Source of the DNA: Armatimonadota bacterium
Lineage (GTDB): Bacteria > Armatimonadota > Armatimonadia > Armatimonadales > Armatimonadaceae
Reading direction: 5' to 3'
NCBI GenBank assembly: GCA_030833025.1
Contig: JAURHZ010000035.1
Coordinates: 1 to 13,544 of the forward strand
DNA length: 13,544 bases
Numbering within the stretch: the stretch's first letter is position 1; each line of letters begins with the position of its first letter. A program made the position numbers and the translations under genes. The notes beneath the pieces are model-generated. The model worked only from the letters and a program-made list of their open reading frames with translations. It made no database searches and had not been told where the DNA came from. Positions 12,868 through 13,544 of this stretch are shown piece by piece.

Positions 12868-13544
12868 CTACTCCGAAGCCGTAATTCCAAGTCGCGGGCT
12901 TTCGAGCATACTTATAAGCTCTAGAAGCCTTGCTTTACGCTCAGAATGGCGCTGCGACTCTTTGGCGGTGCGCTGTTGCTGCGAAACAACAACCGACTCC
13001 TGCTTTTCAAGGTTCACTTTGCACTGCTCGTACAGAAGACGCGTCTGCTCCTGACGTTCCTTCAGCTTGCGCTTGAACGGATTTGAGATTGTGTAGGCAT
13101 GAAGCTCAAATCCACCTTCTTTTGCCTCGGCTTCAATACTCTTGACTGAATTCATCCAGTAATCACGTTCTTTGATAGCACCAACAACCAGACGGTCAAG
13201 GCGCGAAAGTTCTTTGTCGGTTGCCGCGAGGTGATCCGTTAGCATTTCCAAAGTTGCCTTTGTAATCGCATCGAGCTCGGATGTATCTTGGCCGGGCGCA
13301 AATCGCTCAGAAAGGAGCTGTAATCGTTTCGCTTGCTCGGTGATTTCATCCGGAACACGTAGTTCGAGCGTCGTGCTCGCAGTTTCACAGATGGTGATCA
13401 ACGCCGATAGGCGTGCACTCCACTCACCCCGCTGTTGAATGCCTTGATGAACGGCAGTTTGAACCGCATTTGCCATCGTTGCAGCCAATGATGTATCAGG
13501 CTGTGCTGTGACTACAAACAACGCTTCTAGTACTTGAGGGTGTT
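12868..13544 (-). CDS. Unrecognised helical/coiled-coil protein, C-terminal part
   Basis: The frame is open to the right edge of the window, so the N-terminus lies outside; a TTG at 13521 is in frame but codons continue upstream of it (HPQVLEAL), so it is unlikely to be the true start. The 225 visible residues have no membrane segment or signal. From about the middle they are rich in Glu, Lys, Gln, Arg and Leu with heptad-like spacing, interrupted by a short Gly/aromatic stretch (GGFELHAYTISNPFKR), and then resume as a basic helix containing many Gln and Arg. This suggests two helical coiled-coil arms. No catalytic motif is seen, and I assign no function. It is on the same strand as the importer operon, 163 bases upstream of the binding-protein ATG, and the importer promoter lies between them. 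Confidence 0.7.
   Translation of the reverse strand, partial: HPQVLEALFVVTAQPDTSLAATMANAVQTAVHQGIQQRGEWSARLSALITICETASTTLELRVPDEITEQAKRLQLLSERFAPGQDTSELDAITKATLEMLTDHLAATDKELSRLDRLVVGAIKERDYWMNSVKSIEAEAKEGGFELHAYTISNPFKRKLKERQEQTRLLYEQCKVNLEKQESVVVSQQQRTAKESQRHSERKARLLELISMLESPRLGITASE

Overview
The window reads as an ordinary chromosomal segment from a free-living, probably diderm (Gram-negative-type) bacterium of roughly balanced GC content. It contains 13 protein genes that I can support (one partial at each edge), one possible extra small gene, and a degenerate tRNA-like sequence. The diderm call rests on a SPOR-domain envelope protein and a lipoprotein-anchored peptide-binding protein. 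A 2-Cys peroxiredoxin and a seven-iron ferredoxin fit an organism that meets oxygen. I cannot fix the phylum. There is no phage, insertion sequence, CRISPR or other obvious mobile DNA.

Layout. Positions 1-464 (+) hold the catalytic half of a glycosylasparaginase-type Ntn hydrolase. priA (474-2936, +) follows after 9 bases. On the minus strand come a 4HBT thioesterase (2992-3387) and, upstream of it, a seven-iron ferredoxin (3450-3692), separated by a strong terminator. Across a 235-base divergent regulatory region lies a plus-strand redox pair: an AhpC/Prx1 peroxiredoxin (3928-4482) and a thioredoxin-fold protein with a CYIC site (4485-4937). A terminator and a LOG-family nucleotide hydrolase (5022-5804) follow. 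A bidirectional terminator separates that from purM (5879-6922, -). The purM leader contains a decayed tRNA-Pro(CGG)-like sequence (6989-7062, -) and then an intrinsic terminator hairpin. Divergent from it is a BadF/GlcNAc-kinase-type sugar kinase (7120-8019, +), then a SPOR-domain protein (8230-8946, +) and a possible 58-residue membrane protein (9001-9177, +). The right end is a minus-strand peptide ABC importer lacking its ATPases: lipoprotein binding protein (11064-12704), then DppB- and DppC-type permeases (10098-11054 and 9236-10096). Last is an unrecognised helical protein cut by the window edge (12868-13544, -).

How the parts work together. The peroxiredoxin and thioredoxin-fold protein look like a peroxide-detoxifying operon, with a perfect 15-base palindrome in the shared control region facing ferredoxin. 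The binding protein and two permeases form one transcription unit driven by an extended -10 promoter so close to the ATG that the mRNA should be nearly leaderless. The most unusual object is the purM leader: a 74-nt sequence that aligns with tRNA-Pro without gaps but has lost conserved T-loop bases and anticodon-stem pairing, followed by a terminator whose 5' arm is complementary to its altered anticodon loop. It is either a dying tRNA gene or a tRNA-derived regulatory leader.

Gene-free stretches: none exceeds 300 bases. The longest are 8947-9235, 3693-3927, 8020-8229, 6923-7119 and 12705-12867, each described below.
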